Below the pieces are notes generated by a model, which saw nothing but the letters and a program-made list of their open reading frames with translations, had not been told where the DNA came from and ran no database searches. This document shows positions 22,431-33,500 of a DNA stretch of 64,000 bases, in pieces. How positions within the stretch are numbered: position 1 is the first letter of the stretch; each line of letters opens with the position of its first letter. A program made the translations under genes and the position numbers. The stretch covers positions 620,001 to 684,000 of the forward strand of contig OZ037833.1 in the NCBI GenBank assembly GCA_964035575.1, read 5' to 3'. Source of the DNA: Rhynchopus sp. YZ270_cl-10. Its lineage: Eukaryota; Euglenozoa; Diplonemea; Diplonemida; Diplonemidae.

Positions 22431-22478
22431 GAAAACTTGGTTGTATTAGTGTAGCCACCCGAAGATGAACACCACTAT
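22431..22478 (+). repeat. Family-A hairpin cassette
   Basis: Immediately right of the Mutator-like element, whose insertion fell in the cassette's leading T-run. Confidence 0.7.
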
Positions 22479-23544
22479 ATTTTTTTTTTCTTAAAGTCTA
22501 AGTTGACTGCCCAAACTTGGCACTACGTGCCGTTGATAACGTGTGTGTACGTACTCCCTTTTCCCCCTCCACCAAATTGCTTTCTCAACGTACAGGCTTT
22601 TTGCGTTCTCGCTGAGGTATAATAAAGCATGGGAATAATCATTTCCATCAAATTTATTAACAATATTATTGTTCGAGAACGCGCCATACGAACAGAGAGA
22701 CAGAGAGAGAGGGGGCGCGGGTGGGAAAGTCACTATAGAACAAAAAAGGGGGTAAAATTGGAAGAAGAAAAAAAATGAAGGGAAAATAAAGGGCGGTCAT
22801 CTGCCTGTTGGCAACTGAGGGCACCCCTGAAAAAAATAAATTTGAACTACACAGTTCTCGTGACTGTGTACATCCAAAAAAATATATAAATGTGAAAGCG
22901 GGAGCAGCTCTCCTGGCAATTTAAAAAAAAAAAAACAGGAAAAAGAAAATCAAGACTTTGTTTCTGTTTCCAGTCCACCTGATTTTGACTCGAGTTTTGG
23001 CGGTGTTTGGCGGAAGTTGCTACCCGGGACAAAAATCAGGTGTGGACTAGTGAACAATAATGAAAGAAAAGTTTATAAGATGAACCGAGACACCTTAATA
23101 ACAAGTAACATGCAGGATAAAAAAAAAATATGTTCCTGCTATGTTGTAAGCGATGATGTGAAGTAGATATTTAAAAAAAACAAAAAAAAAAGCTCACGTT
23201 GGAGAAGTGTGCATATCTCAACACAACAATCATCGCAGAAGAACTTTTTTTTTTTTTTTTTTTTTTGGAAAATTGAAGTACGTCATTCCTGTACGGAACA
23301 AAGCCTTCCTTTGTTTGCTGGAGTGAGACTGCCATTAAGGGCTGAGCCACCCAGTAAAACGAATGGGGATGGGGAGGAGGAGAAGGAGGAGGAGGAGAAG
23401 TGAAATTGGTAAAAAGAAAGCGTGTACAAGATGAATTACACACATCTTTTACTGTCGTTAGAAGGGAGTGAAATATGGCAAGTAAAAAAAAGAAAAGAAG
23501 AAGGAAAATAAATCAATTTCATAAAGCCGATTCTATTTCCTCTT

Positions 23545-23588
23545 GCCAACTTGGTTGTCTTAGTGTGACCCGAGGATGGGCTCCACTT
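23545..23588 (+). repeat. Family-A cassette, diverged
   Basis: Reads CAACTTGGTTGTCTTAGTG then GACCCGAGGATGGGCTCCAC. Confidence 0.55.
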
Positions 23589-23980
23589 TTGCTACACACG
23601 TTTAAGTTTTTATTTACTTATTTTTTTCCCCCCACTAAAGTACAGTCAGGGCTCTCGCCAAAAGAAAATATGCACACGACGTACTTCTCGTACACAAAGC
23701 TAGCGGGCACACACCGTCAAGTCGTTTTCTATTTCCTGTTCCCAAAACATCTTGGTATTTGAAAAGAAGAAGAAAAAATGAAAAAAATGAAAAAAAAATG
23801 AAAAAAATGGGGAAACATCGTCGTTTGTCCCAAGCTAGGGTCGCGGCTGTAATCTCATGAACTAAGTGAGGTGAGGTGAGGTGAGTGGATATGAGAGGGA
23901 TTTTGAATGGGATTTTGAATGGGATTTTGAATGGGCTTTTATAGAGGTTCTTGCTTACTTTTGCTTTTTGTTTTTTTTTT

Positions 23981-24043
23981 GATAAATTGTTGGAGTAGTG
24001 TAGTTGCCTCGGTTGTGTTGCCACAGTTTGTGCAATCTCCACT
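23981..24043 (+). repeat. Family-B hairpin cassette
   Basis: Matches the consensus throughout, between a T10 run and a T-rich tract. Confidence 0.75.
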
Positions 24044-24169
24044 TTCATTTTTTCATTTTTTTTTTTTTTTTTTTGTGTTTGTTTTTCAATATGGGAGGGT
24101 ATAAAAAAAGGATTTGAAGATGTGTATCACCCGTGCACATCGCATCGAAAAAAAACAAAAGAAAGAGTT

Positions 24170-24373
24170 GTTGAAACGTGCTAAAAAACGCATCTCAGTC
24201 AAGCTCATGCAAAGGGTGAGACGTGAGTAGTCCGCACCGTAAGAGAACGGAGGCGGTTCAACAACCGCTCGACACATCACGCGACCTCTTTATACCCCAG
24301 CCCCTTTTTAACGGCCTGCTTTTTGAATAGCGGGGGGACCCTGAGGGCAATCATGGCTCAGTTCGACAAACGC
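24170..24373 (+). repeat. 204-bp family-G repeat, copy 2
   Basis: Nearly identical to 11,681-11,902 except for a shorter segment after ACGTGCTAAA, where copy 1 has an extra CTTACTAGCTTAGCA-like stretch. Same strand. Confidence 0.7.
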
Positions 24374-24496
24374 ACCATTTACTGTCATCACTTTGGTAGA
24401 GAGCGACTTCATCTGTCACTATGAAGATTATGTACTACATGTATTGAGATGTGAGGGGAGCGAGAACGAATGTTTTAGTTTCGCTTTTTTTCTCTT

Positions 24497-24560
24497 GATA
24501 AATTGTTTGGAGTAGTGTAGTTGCCTCGGTTGTGTTGCCACAGTTTGTGCAATCTCCACT
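24497..24560 (+). repeat. Family-B hairpin cassette
   Basis: Consensus form with one extra T (AATTGTTTGGAG). Confidence 0.75.
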
Positions 24561-24768
24561 GTCTTTTTTCTTTTTTTTTTCTTGAGACAAGAATATCCTG
24601 TGCATCAAATGCTGATGACACAACGGAGTAAACCTGGCAGTTTTTTTTTTATAAAACTTGCAGGGCTAAAACCTAAATTTCGGGTTTTGTATGAAGGATT
24701 GGGTGTTAGGCCAAGCCCTGCAAAATCTGAAACAACTGGATGAAAAAAAAAAGGGGGAAATCAGAAAA

Positions 24769-25137
24769 GGGAAGGCTCGTTTTTCCTTTTAATGTTACAA
24801 AGTAACAATAAACCATTTTTCCCGGTGACCCCCCCCTCCCCACCCCCTATGTTACACGGAAAAACCGATTTTCCGAATTGTCATTTATTGTAACAACAAG
24901 GCGCAGTGGACGTGCACATCCGAAAACACCCGCATTTGCATTTCCGGAATCCGTCCGCACTGTGGTGGGGTCAATCTGCCGAAATGGACAAGTTCTTGTT
25001 GTTGGAAAAAGCCACTTTTTCCCGCCATTGTTACAAAAAAAAAAGTTTTTCCCCCGGATTTCGGTCGGACCCCCTCCCCCCCCTTTATTGTTACTTTGTA
25101 ACATTAAATGGAAAAACGAGCCTTCCCAAAGAAGAAA
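24769..25137. mobile_element. 369-bp inverted-repeat element
   Basis: Left end GGGAAGGCTCGTTTTTCC followed by AATGTTACAAAGTAACAAT; the right end is the complement to 25,137. Arms are about 55 bp. The interior holds a copy of the GCATTTCCGGAATCCGTCCG...GTGGTGGGG motif also found twice in the 14,890 element. The target duplication is at most AAA and cannot be told from flanking A-runs. Confidence 0.75.
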
Positions 25138-25326
25138 AAAAAAAAAGAGAGAGATTACGTGGCCAGACCAGAGCTTTGACTTTTGACTGGAGAGTGAAGG
25201 GAAGAAGGGAAGGGGGGTGGAAAGAAGAATTTCAAAAAAGATATTTGGAAAGACAAAGAAAAGAAAGCACAAAAAAAAAAAAATGGTTGAAAATATTTTT
25301 AAAAGGAAGGGGGAAAAAAAGAAAGG

Positions 25327-25366
25327 TTTATAAGATGATCCTAAGCCTCTCGTGCTTAGTCACCTT
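25327..25366 (+). repeat. Family-C hairpin cassette
   Basis: Perfect consensus, A-rich on both sides. Confidence 0.75.
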
Positions 25367-25428
25367 AAGAAAAAAAAGAGTGGGAATGGGGAAAGGAAAG
25401 CGATAGTAAGCAATTAGTTCGTTTTTTG

Positions 25429-25492
25429 TAGTTTCGACAATCACCTTGTCCGAGGACGGGTTCTGTACACAAAGTCGCCCGAAGGCAAATGA
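25429..25492 (+). repeat. Family-I repeat, copy 1
   Basis: Reads GTAGTTTCGACAATCACC, TTGTCCGAGGACGGG, then CAAAGTCGCCCGAAGGCAAA. It is immediately followed by a family-B cassette. The copy at 27,825 is identical and has the same neighbour. Confidence 0.65.
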
Positions 25493-25509
25493 AAAAAAAA
25501 TTTTTTTTG

Positions 25510-25575
25510 GATAAATTGTTGGAGTAGTGGAGTTGCCTCTGGTTGTGTTGCCACAGGTTTGTGCAAATCTCCACT
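25510..25575 (+). repeat. Family-B hairpin cassette
   Basis: Follows the family-I repeat at 25,429; one change (GTAGTGGAG). Confidence 0.72.
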
Positions 25576-25988
25576 TTCCTTTGTTGTGAATCTGTGACCC
25601 CCCTCTTTCCTTCTCAGTTTAGCTTTAAATCAAATTTAAAGGGGAACTGGAGAGTGACAGGGAACAGGGGGGGAAAAAATAATAATAACAGCAAATAACA
25701 GAAAATGCCACTGACGTGAAGTGAGATGGGCGATGGGCCCTCACGCAGGACAAAAAAATAATCTAAAAAAAAAAAAAAGATGAAAAGAGCCTCTCTGCTC
25801 ACACCTTTATAAGAAAAAAACAATGCATGTTTTGGGTGAGCAATAAGTTGAGCATAAAAAATTTTCAAAAAAATACAACTCCGATTTTGTTCAAGGGTGA
25901 ATTCCTCATTCTTCTCCAGAAATCCTAAATCTGCTCAAAATAATGAACTCCACTATTTTTACTTTTATTTTTTGCGCCAATTCCGTCA

Positions 25989-27323
25989 TCAGAGAATCGA
26001 TAGGTAGAGTTCCGTGACGTCCGAGATGGCGGACTCGCTGAAGAACGAGATATAGTCTGAGTCATCCCCCAACGTCTCCGAGTCTGCGCTGTCCTCTGAC
26101 GACACGTAGCACCGCTGTACTCTGGGCTCAGAGGAGCTTTCATCCTGTGACGACGTCCTGGAAATACCCCACAGGCTCGACTCATCACAGTCATCGTTGT
26201 CGTCGTCGCTGTCGTCGTTGTCATCCAGCTCGACTTCCATTTCTGACCCCACCTCCACCATCCGAATGCCTTCTTTGCGCAGCTGGGTACGAAGATAGTT
26301 GGGTCCATGGAAAAGGCCGCTGGAGGAGGAGGAGGAGATGCACTGGGAGCGGGAGCGTACCGCACGGTGCTCGCGGACCATCGATGCGTCGTTGAGGCCC
26401 TCCGTCATCGAGAAGCCAGACAGCATCTCCTCCAGCGCAAGAATCGTCTTCGCGAACATATCATCAACGTCCAGGCTGTAGTGCAGTGTGTTCACCATGG
26501 TTACCACCACATGGCCGATGTACTGAATCACACAGGTTTCCGGCCTGCGGAGAAAGCCAAGGTCTTGGAAGGTGAGTGCCACATGGCGAAGGGTGGTGTA
26601 CCCGGCACGCACGGCTGCGGCAATGTGCAGGAGATAGTCCTGCCTCAGCAGGCTGGCGTTCTTTTCCATGAAGGCGCTGACCCCAGCGCTCTGCGACGCG
26701 ACGTGGTCGGCTGCCCACTGCTCGGTGTGCATGAATCTGCAGGAGGAAAAATCGCAGTGGCAGGAACGCATGCTGTTGCACCAGCGGAGTCCCTCCTTAG
26801 CTTGCTTGCTGGTGATGGCGTGGTTGGTCTGCTTGGTGGTGGTGTTGGCGGTACTGGTGTTGGCGTTGGCGTTCTGGTTGGTCTTGTGGGTGTTGGTGTT
26901 GGTGTTGGTGTTGGTGGTGTTCGTCTTGTGGTTGATCTTGTGGGTGGTGGTCTTGTCGTCGGTGTTACCGTTGTTGTTGTTGGTGTTGTTGTTGCTGTTG
27001 TTAGCCCTGTAGTTGGTCTTATTGGTGTTACTGTTGTTGGTCATGTTGTTGGTCTTGTGGGCGGTGGTGTTGGTGTTGGTGTTGTAAGTCCCGTAGTACA
27101 TCTTGTCGGTGGTCTTGTTGTTGTTGGTGTGACCGTTGTTGGTGTTGGTGTTGTTGTCGGTCTTGCTGTTCCACCAGCGAGGCTCCTGGTTGCTGTTTTT
27201 GCTGCTGCTGTAACTGTTGTAGCTGTTGTGCGTGGTTCTGGTGTTGACGTACGCGTATGTGGCCACCCCTGAGACCTTGTTGTTCGCGTTTGAGGCACGG
27301 CTCTGCATTGTCGTGTGAGTCAT
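25989..27323 (-). CDS. Asn/Thr-rich CCCH-type zinc-finger protein
   Basis: A single 444-residue reading frame. Residues about 35-175 are low-complexity Asn/Thr/Lys, encoded by a GTTGGT-like repeat tract seen on the plus strand at about 26,813-27,230. A compact Cys/His cluster follows near residues 185-205 (WCNSMRSC, then CHC, then SSCRFMH), matching the C-x7-C-x4-C-x3-H spacing of CCCH zinc fingers, which usually bind RNA. A region of about 130 residues with ordinary, partly helical composition comes next. The C-terminus is acidic and serine-rich (DDNDDSDDDNDDCDESS). The start at 27,323 is the first ATG after an A-rich leader. The nearest gene downstream in transcription is more than 20 kb away or outside the window. 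An RNA-binding role is inferred from the one finger; the specific function is unknown. The plus-strand frame over the same DNA is a shadow created by the repeat tract. Confidence 0.82.
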   Translation of the reverse strand: MTHTTMQSRASNANNKVSGVATYAYVNTRTTHNSYNSYSSSKNSNQEPRWWNSKTDNNTNTNNGHTNNNKTTDKMYYGTYNTNTNTTAHKTNNMTNNSNTNKTNYRANNSNNNTNNNNGNTDDKTTTHKINHKTNTTNTNTNTNTHKTNQNANANTSTANTTTKQTNHAITSKQAKEGLRWCNSMRSCHCDFSSCRFMHTEQWAADHVASQSAGVSAFMEKNASLLRQDYLLHIAAAVRAGYTTLRHVALTFQDLGFLRRPETCVIQYIGHVVVTMVNTLHYSLDVDDMFAKTILALEEMLSGFSMTEGLNDASMVREHRAVRSRSQCISSSSSSGLFHGPNYLRTQLRKEGIRMVEVGSEMEVELDDNDDSDDDNDDCDESSLWGISRTSSQDESSSEPRVQRCYVSSEDSADSETLGDDSDYISFFSESAISDVTELYLSIL

Positions 27324-27724
27324 TTTCTTTTTCTTTTCTTTTTTGTTGAGTTTTGTGTGAAGCTGAATTGAGGTGTGGGTTCGGAACAGAAATATGAAAT
27401 TGTTGAAAATACAAAACAGCCTACACTATGCACATCAGAACCAAACCATACCCCCCACGCAATACATCGTGGGCAATCCGTCTGATATACCCCACTCCAC
27501 CCCAGAACGTTCCGAGGGAGAAGTCATAACGGTTGAATATCGGTGGTGTTCTGTATTCGCGTTGCTCTGAAATATCGGGAGGGCGCTGGGTGTGCTTTCT
27601 TTTTCAAATATAAATGTGTTTATGATCTACTATTGACACAAAAAAAGGGGGCTTCGGAGAAAAACAAAAACTAAAGTAGCTATTTGACGACGGGTGAGGG
27701 AGGGAGGGAGGGGGGAGGAATAGG

Positions 27725-27758
27725 TATATAAGATGACCCTGCTTCCTGCTTGGTCATT
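27725..27758 (+). repeat. Family-C hairpin cassette
   Basis: TATAAGATGACCCTGCTTCC then TGCTTGGTCAT, arms partly changed. Confidence 0.55.
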
Positions 27759-27824
27759 TTCCACAAGGGCGTTGTGTGGGGATAATGTCATTTTCCCCCC
27801 CAGCCCGAGTTCGTAATTTTTTTG

Positions 27825-27888
27825 TAGTTTCGACAATCACCTTGTCCGAGGACGGGTTCTGTACACAAAGTCGCCCGAAGGCAAATGA
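27825..27888 (+). repeat. Family-I repeat, copy 2
   Basis: Identical to 25,429-25,492 over 64 bases and again followed 20-25 bp later by a family-B cassette. A partial relative is at about 21,300-21,345. Confidence 0.65.
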
Positions 27889-27911
27889 ATTTCAAAGGGG
27901 GGGTTATTTTT

Positions 27912-27978
27912 GATAAATTGTTGGAGTAGTGTAGTTGTCTCTGGTTGTGTTGCCACAGTTTTTGTGCAAATATCCACT
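27912..27978 (+). repeat. Family-B hairpin cassette
   Basis: Follows the family-I repeat at 27,825; ends ATATCCACT. Confidence 0.72.
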
Positions 27979-29760
27979 TTCAAAAAAAAAAATTTTTTTT
28001 TTTTGGCACGACGTGGCGTTTCCTATCGTTGTCCCATACCACACCTCACTCTGTGGGGGAGATCAGTACATTTCGCACAACTCACTCTGTATGAGGCGAT
28101 GAGGGGCACGTGGTCCTCGGCCGACTCATAACAAATGTATCACATATTCGAAGCAACAAAACAAAAAACAAAAATGTAAGCTCGCAGAAACTTTTTTGAA
28201 AAAAAGATCCACCCAAGCTATGCGCTTTTTGAGGGGGAAAAAAAAATGGCTTTTGTCTTGTATCAATGTGCTCTCTCCCCTTTTGTCTCTTTGCACTGCA
28301 AAGTGCAACGTCTTCCTGGAAGAAACGAAAAAAAAAAAACTCGGGAGCAAATGGTTTTTTTTTGTTCTTCTTCTCTCGGACGGAATAGAAGGGAGGGGGG
28401 GTTTTTTTTTGACAAAAAACCAGAATTTGTCTCGCACTCTAGAAAGGTTGTAGAAAGGCGTCATATTGTATTTTCTCTGAGAGATTTGTGACTATCAGGA
28501 AGTTAGTTTTTTTCGCAGAAAGCAATACGGAAAAGAAAGGGAAGGATAAAGAGAAGCTGGAAGCGCAAACGTCTCGCCGTATCATCGGCGGACGCAGGGA
28601 TTTGGTTCTCCGAGATAAAGTTGAAAAAGTTAGATTCATATACTTTCAGTTCACAGAATTGAAAGGTATTAGATAAACTTGAAAAAGTTGAAAAAGTGGA
28701 AGGGGAAAAAAAAATGACGTCCTTTTTGTGTACCTAAATAACCCCCCCTGTTCAGTTGGTACGCATCTCACGTCATGAAACAAAGTGTTCTAATAAAAGA
28801 AATGTAAGTATGTGACCTAGTCTCTCTCTGCTTGCTTGGGGGTCACTAATCGTTTTTTTTCAGCATTGAATTGTTTCATATACTAACTATTCTACTGAAT
28901 AGAAGGTATAATAAGCATTGAAGAAAAAACTTTGAGAAATGTTAGTATTCATGCGGACCCTTTTCTACTAGGGCACCCAAAATACGTTGGATTGTGGACA
29001 ATGCTGTTTGCCAAAGAATTGAATCAAAGTCCCAAAAACGGTACAAGGCCCAATATATTTGACAATCAGGGTTCAAGAGAACAAAATTTTGACTTGAAAT
29101 ACAAAATAGTTGTTTCATATACATTCTTTTTCTAATGAAAAGAAGGTACAGAGGGTGCTAAAGAAAATAGAAAACGACTTCAGGATATGACAGTTAAATG
29201 AAAGGAAACACTTTTTCGTTTTATCGCACCGCAAAAGGTTTGTGTTTTTCACTGATGAATGTGAGTGCTGTGTATGTTAGTGGAAAAACCAATACGCTAA
29301 AGCGGTCACGCACCATCCGTCGTTTCCCATTTCTATTCGTCAATGCTTGATAACACAACAAAAAAACCCTCTCGTGACAGCGTACCTTGGTACAAAATGA
29401 CGTCGGAATGAAAGAGAAATTGAAGATGAACATGTCTCTTGTGTACGCACATCAAAAAAAGGGGGGGAACAACGGCGTATTTTGCACCCAACGGGGAGGT
29501 ACAAATTGTATACACGTGTTCCAACAAAATGTATCAAAATAAGAATAATCACGAAACAGAGATGGAGGAGGGAAGTGCAGACCACTTGCGTGGATGGAGG
29601 TGGCTGACCGTTTTCGTACCAAAGAGGGTTGACCCAAACGTAGTGTCATTGCACACATTTTTTTGCACACCCTTTTGAAAGGAGTTTCTTGTATCAAAAA
29701 ATGGCACCCTGAAGAGGGGCTGAAGAGGCTTGTGATTAAGTGAAGTGTGGGACGGGGAAA

Positions 29761-29776
29761 ACCCTAACCCTAAAGT
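29761..29776 (+). repeat. Interstitial telomere-like repeat
   Basis: AACCCTAACCCTAAAG holds two CCCTAA units. Too short to indicate a chromosome end. Confidence 0.5.
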
Positions 29777-30485
29777 TTCACGGGTGTTGCGGAATACAGC
29801 AGACAAATGCCTGAGACGATGGCAACGTCACTTTGTTTGTGCGTAAAGTGTAATAAATATTTCTGTGGTGATATTTTTATTACTCCCACTGACTACCTGG
29901 CAGTGAAGAGGAAACCTCTTTGAGGCCAAAAAAAAAAGAAGGTTTGCAGCAAGCAAAAAAAGGCTTTGCTCAAAATGTACATCATGGTTTGAAACACAAA
30001 GCCCTCTCGTGACAGTAGGAACACACACAAGAGAGCAATTTTGATAATGTTTTTTTCTCTCGTGTGAGCTCCACGCAAGCCGTTCCTCGTCTCTCGTTTT
30101 GTGGATACCGCTACTACGTCCTCCTCCCACCTCCACTCATCAGGGAACGAATGGGAATCAAGGGAAACCCAGGGTAGTTAGGCCCGGGCGAGGTTTGGGC
30201 CAGGCTGCATCCCTGCATCAGAGGGTTTTATTTGAATTTTTTTGACGATGTGTGGGAGGGTATGTCTCCGTACAAAGGAATGAACCATCGATTTCAAATC
30301 CGTGCTTTTCAACCCTGAGCAGCGTTGCGTGTAGGTCATTCTTCGAGACGAGGCACACCCACAACGGCCTATCCGCTTCAGGTCAATGAGCAACAACAAA
30401 GTCAGGGGTCTTGCTGTGTATAACAATGACCTAGATATGCATCACAACCAACCTTTAGGTCAGTGCAATGACTATCATACGGTAT

Positions 30486-30550
30486 AGCTGGCTTGAGGTG
30501 AAACCCCAACCAGGCAAGCCCGACGTAAGGCCAGCTATATTAGCACCAGC
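30486..30550 (+). repeat. TGGCTTGAGGTGAAACC repeat in the 3' flank of the Tudor-tail gene
   Basis: Matches 54,237-54,302 with few changes. It begins about 30 bp past the stop codon, so it would be in the 3' untranslated region. Confidence 0.65.
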
Positions 30551-30581
30551 CAGAATGCGGTACACAGCTCTGCAACGCTGT

Positions 30582-33500
30582 TCATGTCTTCTGACGCATA
30601 TCGGATGCTGGGATGTCCTTCGAACAGGTTCCGTCCGTCCTGTAACAAAAATACAAAGTATGCAAATGATTCCCCTAAACACATACCAATTAACTGTAAA
30701 GCGTCCGTCTCTCTGGCGTTCCACGACCTGCGCGGGGAACCAGTCGTCGCCGTAGCGTGCTTCGACGTGGTCGGCAGGGGAGGGGGTCCATCGGGCTTGC
30801 TCTGCGCTGCTTGAGAGGTCGACGGAGGAGAGTTGGTAGGCGTCGGTGTAGTAGGAGTAGGAGGCTGCTGCGCTGTGCCTGGCTGTGGCTGTGGCTGTGG
30901 CTGTGGCACCAACCTCTGCCAGCGGCTGCAGGGGCTGCTGTTGCTGCTGCTGCTGTTTTCCCCGTAGTGAGTGCTCCTGCTGCACGCCTGCTTGGGAGTG
31001 TGGTATGCGTTCGTCGACGCTTGCTTGTTGTGCAAGGCGTCCTGCAACAGGTGCATCAGCGTTGTCCCACATATCGTCGGCCCGGTCCGTCTCCTTCGCC
31101 TGGTACACAACACCGCCCGTAGTGTGCGCATTCCTCCTGCGTTTAATGACGCACACCACCGCAACAAGGCTGCAGCAGAACAGACTGTTGGGGAAAAAAT
31201 AGGTAAAAAAAAAGGGTTCGACAAAATGGCCGGAGTTTCTCTCATAATTCGCCCACCTTTTTTGACATACATAATGAGGCAAGCGATGGCGATAGCAAAC
31301 CAGGGGTCGATGCTGTCGTCGTCTTCGGGTGCAGCGGTGCTGGTCTGTGCGTATGGTGGCACTGCTGTGAGGGAGGTGGCTCGCATCTCGGGGACGAAGT
31401 CTGGGTCTGGGAAGAGGGCAGAGAGCGCAGGGCTGTCGGGTGCGTTTAGCATCGCGTTGTAGGCGCTGTTGCGTGCAGCGTCGAGAGAGGCACCGTCCGT
31501 GGGCAACACATCCCACAGCACGTAGGCACGCTCCTGCTCGGGGCTCTGCAGGACGTCTCCGGTGCGCGCATCCGCCATTGCCGCCCCAGACACACATCCC
31601 TCCACACCCGAAACATCGGCAGGAAACAATTCGTCCACAAACAGTGCTACCGGGCAGACGTACAGAATCTGCAGTGTCAGAAAGGTGAAGGGGGGGGGGG
31701 GGGGGTAGGGGGTACGACTCCAGCCATTTTTTGCGCACGGAAAATTCATTTGGCATTATCTGGTCATCTCCAAGGCAACTGCGGGTGAAAAACACCCTCA
31801 GAGTGGGTCACAGGGGGCCTGTGGGTCGAAAAACGACCCAGAAGCCACCCCAGAATACAAAAAAATGGAAAAAAATAGTGAAAAAACGGCTTTTTTCACG
31901 TTTTGGCCACTTTGGGCAAAATAGCGATTTTTCAAGAAAAAAATCAAAAACCGGGATATTTTTTGACATCACAAAGCCTCCTTTGGCACAAATATACCCC
32001 AAAAGTGGCCTGTGAGTCCATTCCAACCTGTTTTGGACATATTTGACACTTTTGGAAGTGTTTTTTTTTTTTGTATTCTGTAACCTCTCTCTATTTTACG
32101 GCAGGTGTGACCGGTTGAGGTGATACTTCCGGACTGAGGAAGGGCATTCTTTTACTTTTTTTTCTGTGTGTTTGTTTTCTTGTTGTAGTCTTTTTTGGTG
32201 AAGGGGCTTGGCCGACGACACTGAGAACCTCTTTGGTTCATAGCTGTTAACGACGTCTGGTCCTACCTAGCTGTACACTCTAATTCTAAAAATAAAATAA
32301 AATAAAACCAATAGGCAAAGGGGGAGGGGGGAGGCTAAAAGCCAAACAAAAGTAAAGAATGAAAAAGAAAAACTCAAGTGCTCTGGGACGGCCGCGAGTT
32401 CCTGCTCCGCTTTAGGCCCCGCGGTTTTTTTGGTGTTTTTAGGTCAAAAAAATGCCCAAGACGTCCCCAAGACATCCCCAAGACACTTTGCACACCCCCT
32501 GTTACGGTCATATTTTTTTCGTTTTTTTGCCTGAAACCCCCAAAATACCCCTCCCGGACCCCACATAGTCCCGAATATCCATCACACACCCACTCAGAGT
32601 GAGTAGAAGCACCCCAAAAAAAATATTTTTTAAAGCCCTAAAATTGTGCTTCAGTTTCGGCAGCATCCATGTTGAAGTTGAAGGGCTTTAAAAAATATTT
32701 TTTTTGGGGTGCTTCTACTCACTCTGAGTGGGTGTGTGATGGATATTCGGGACTATGTGGGGTCCGGGAGGGGTATTTTGGGGGTTTCAGGCAAAAAAAC
32801 GAAAAAAATATGACCGTAACAGGGGGTGTGCAAAGTGTCTTGGGGATGTCTTGGGGACGTCTTGGGCATTTTTTTGACCTAAAAACACCAAAAAAACACT
32901 TCCAAAAGTGTCAAATATGTCCAAAACAGGTTGGAATGGACTCACAGGCCACTTTTGGGGTATATTTGTGCCAAAGGAGGCTTTGTGATGTCAAAAAATA
33001 TCCCGGTTTTTGATTTTTTTCTTGAAAAATCGCTATTTTGCCCAAAGTGGCCAAAACGTGAAAAAAGCCGTTTTTTCACTATTTTTTTCCATTTTTTTGT
33101 ATTCTGGGGTGGCTTCTGGGTCGTTTTTCGACCCACAGGCCCCCTGTGACCCACTCTGAGGGTGTTTTTCACCCGCAGTTGCCTTGGAGATGGCCAGATA
33201 ATGCCAAATGAATTTTCCGTGCGTTTGGTCCCAGCCAAAATGGCTGGAGTCGTATCCCCTAGGGGGGGGGGGGGGAAAGGGAGGGTTTTTTTCATCCCCA
33301 ATCTCACATACCACAATCGCCTTAACCGCCATCACCCTCCGTGTTGCGTTTGCGTACTCAGCAATTGCTCTGAGGAGGGGTCCTGCGAGCTCGCCTCTGA
33401 GCAGCGTTCTGAAGAGCACACGAACCTTTATGAGGACAGCTTTGCCTTGGGTGAGCGCCTCGGGCGCGTACGTGCCGTTCGGTACGTTGCTACTGGGCGG

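Larger units (their letters stand above)
22479..25988. other. Gene-free repeat field upstream of nothing coding on either strand
   Basis: Besides listed repeats there is a small inverted repeat AGTCCACCTGATTTT / AAAATCAGGTGTGGACT at about 22,974-23,047 and three GGGATTTTGAAT tandems near 23,895-23,935. Confidence 0.5.
27324..30485. other. Intergenic stretch, 3.2 kb
   Basis: Contains I, B, C, E and F cassettes and AT-rich filler. A repeated ATATACTTTCAGTTCACAGAATTGAA motif near 28,638 also occurs near 9,913. No gene seen. Confidence 0.5.

Noticed and set aside
26307-27272. A 321-codon plus-strand frame rich in Val/Gly
   Set aside because: It is the complement of the Asn/Thr-rich repeat tract of the minus-strand CCCH gene; the opposite strand has the domain and the proper end.
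29761-29776. A telomere or chromosome end
   Set aside because: Only two CCCTAA units, with ordinary sequence on both sides.
31731-33149. Paired frames in the foldback element (for example a 72-codon frame present twice)
   Set aside because: They are duplicates caused by the palindrome and consist of low-complexity Phe/Lys sequence.
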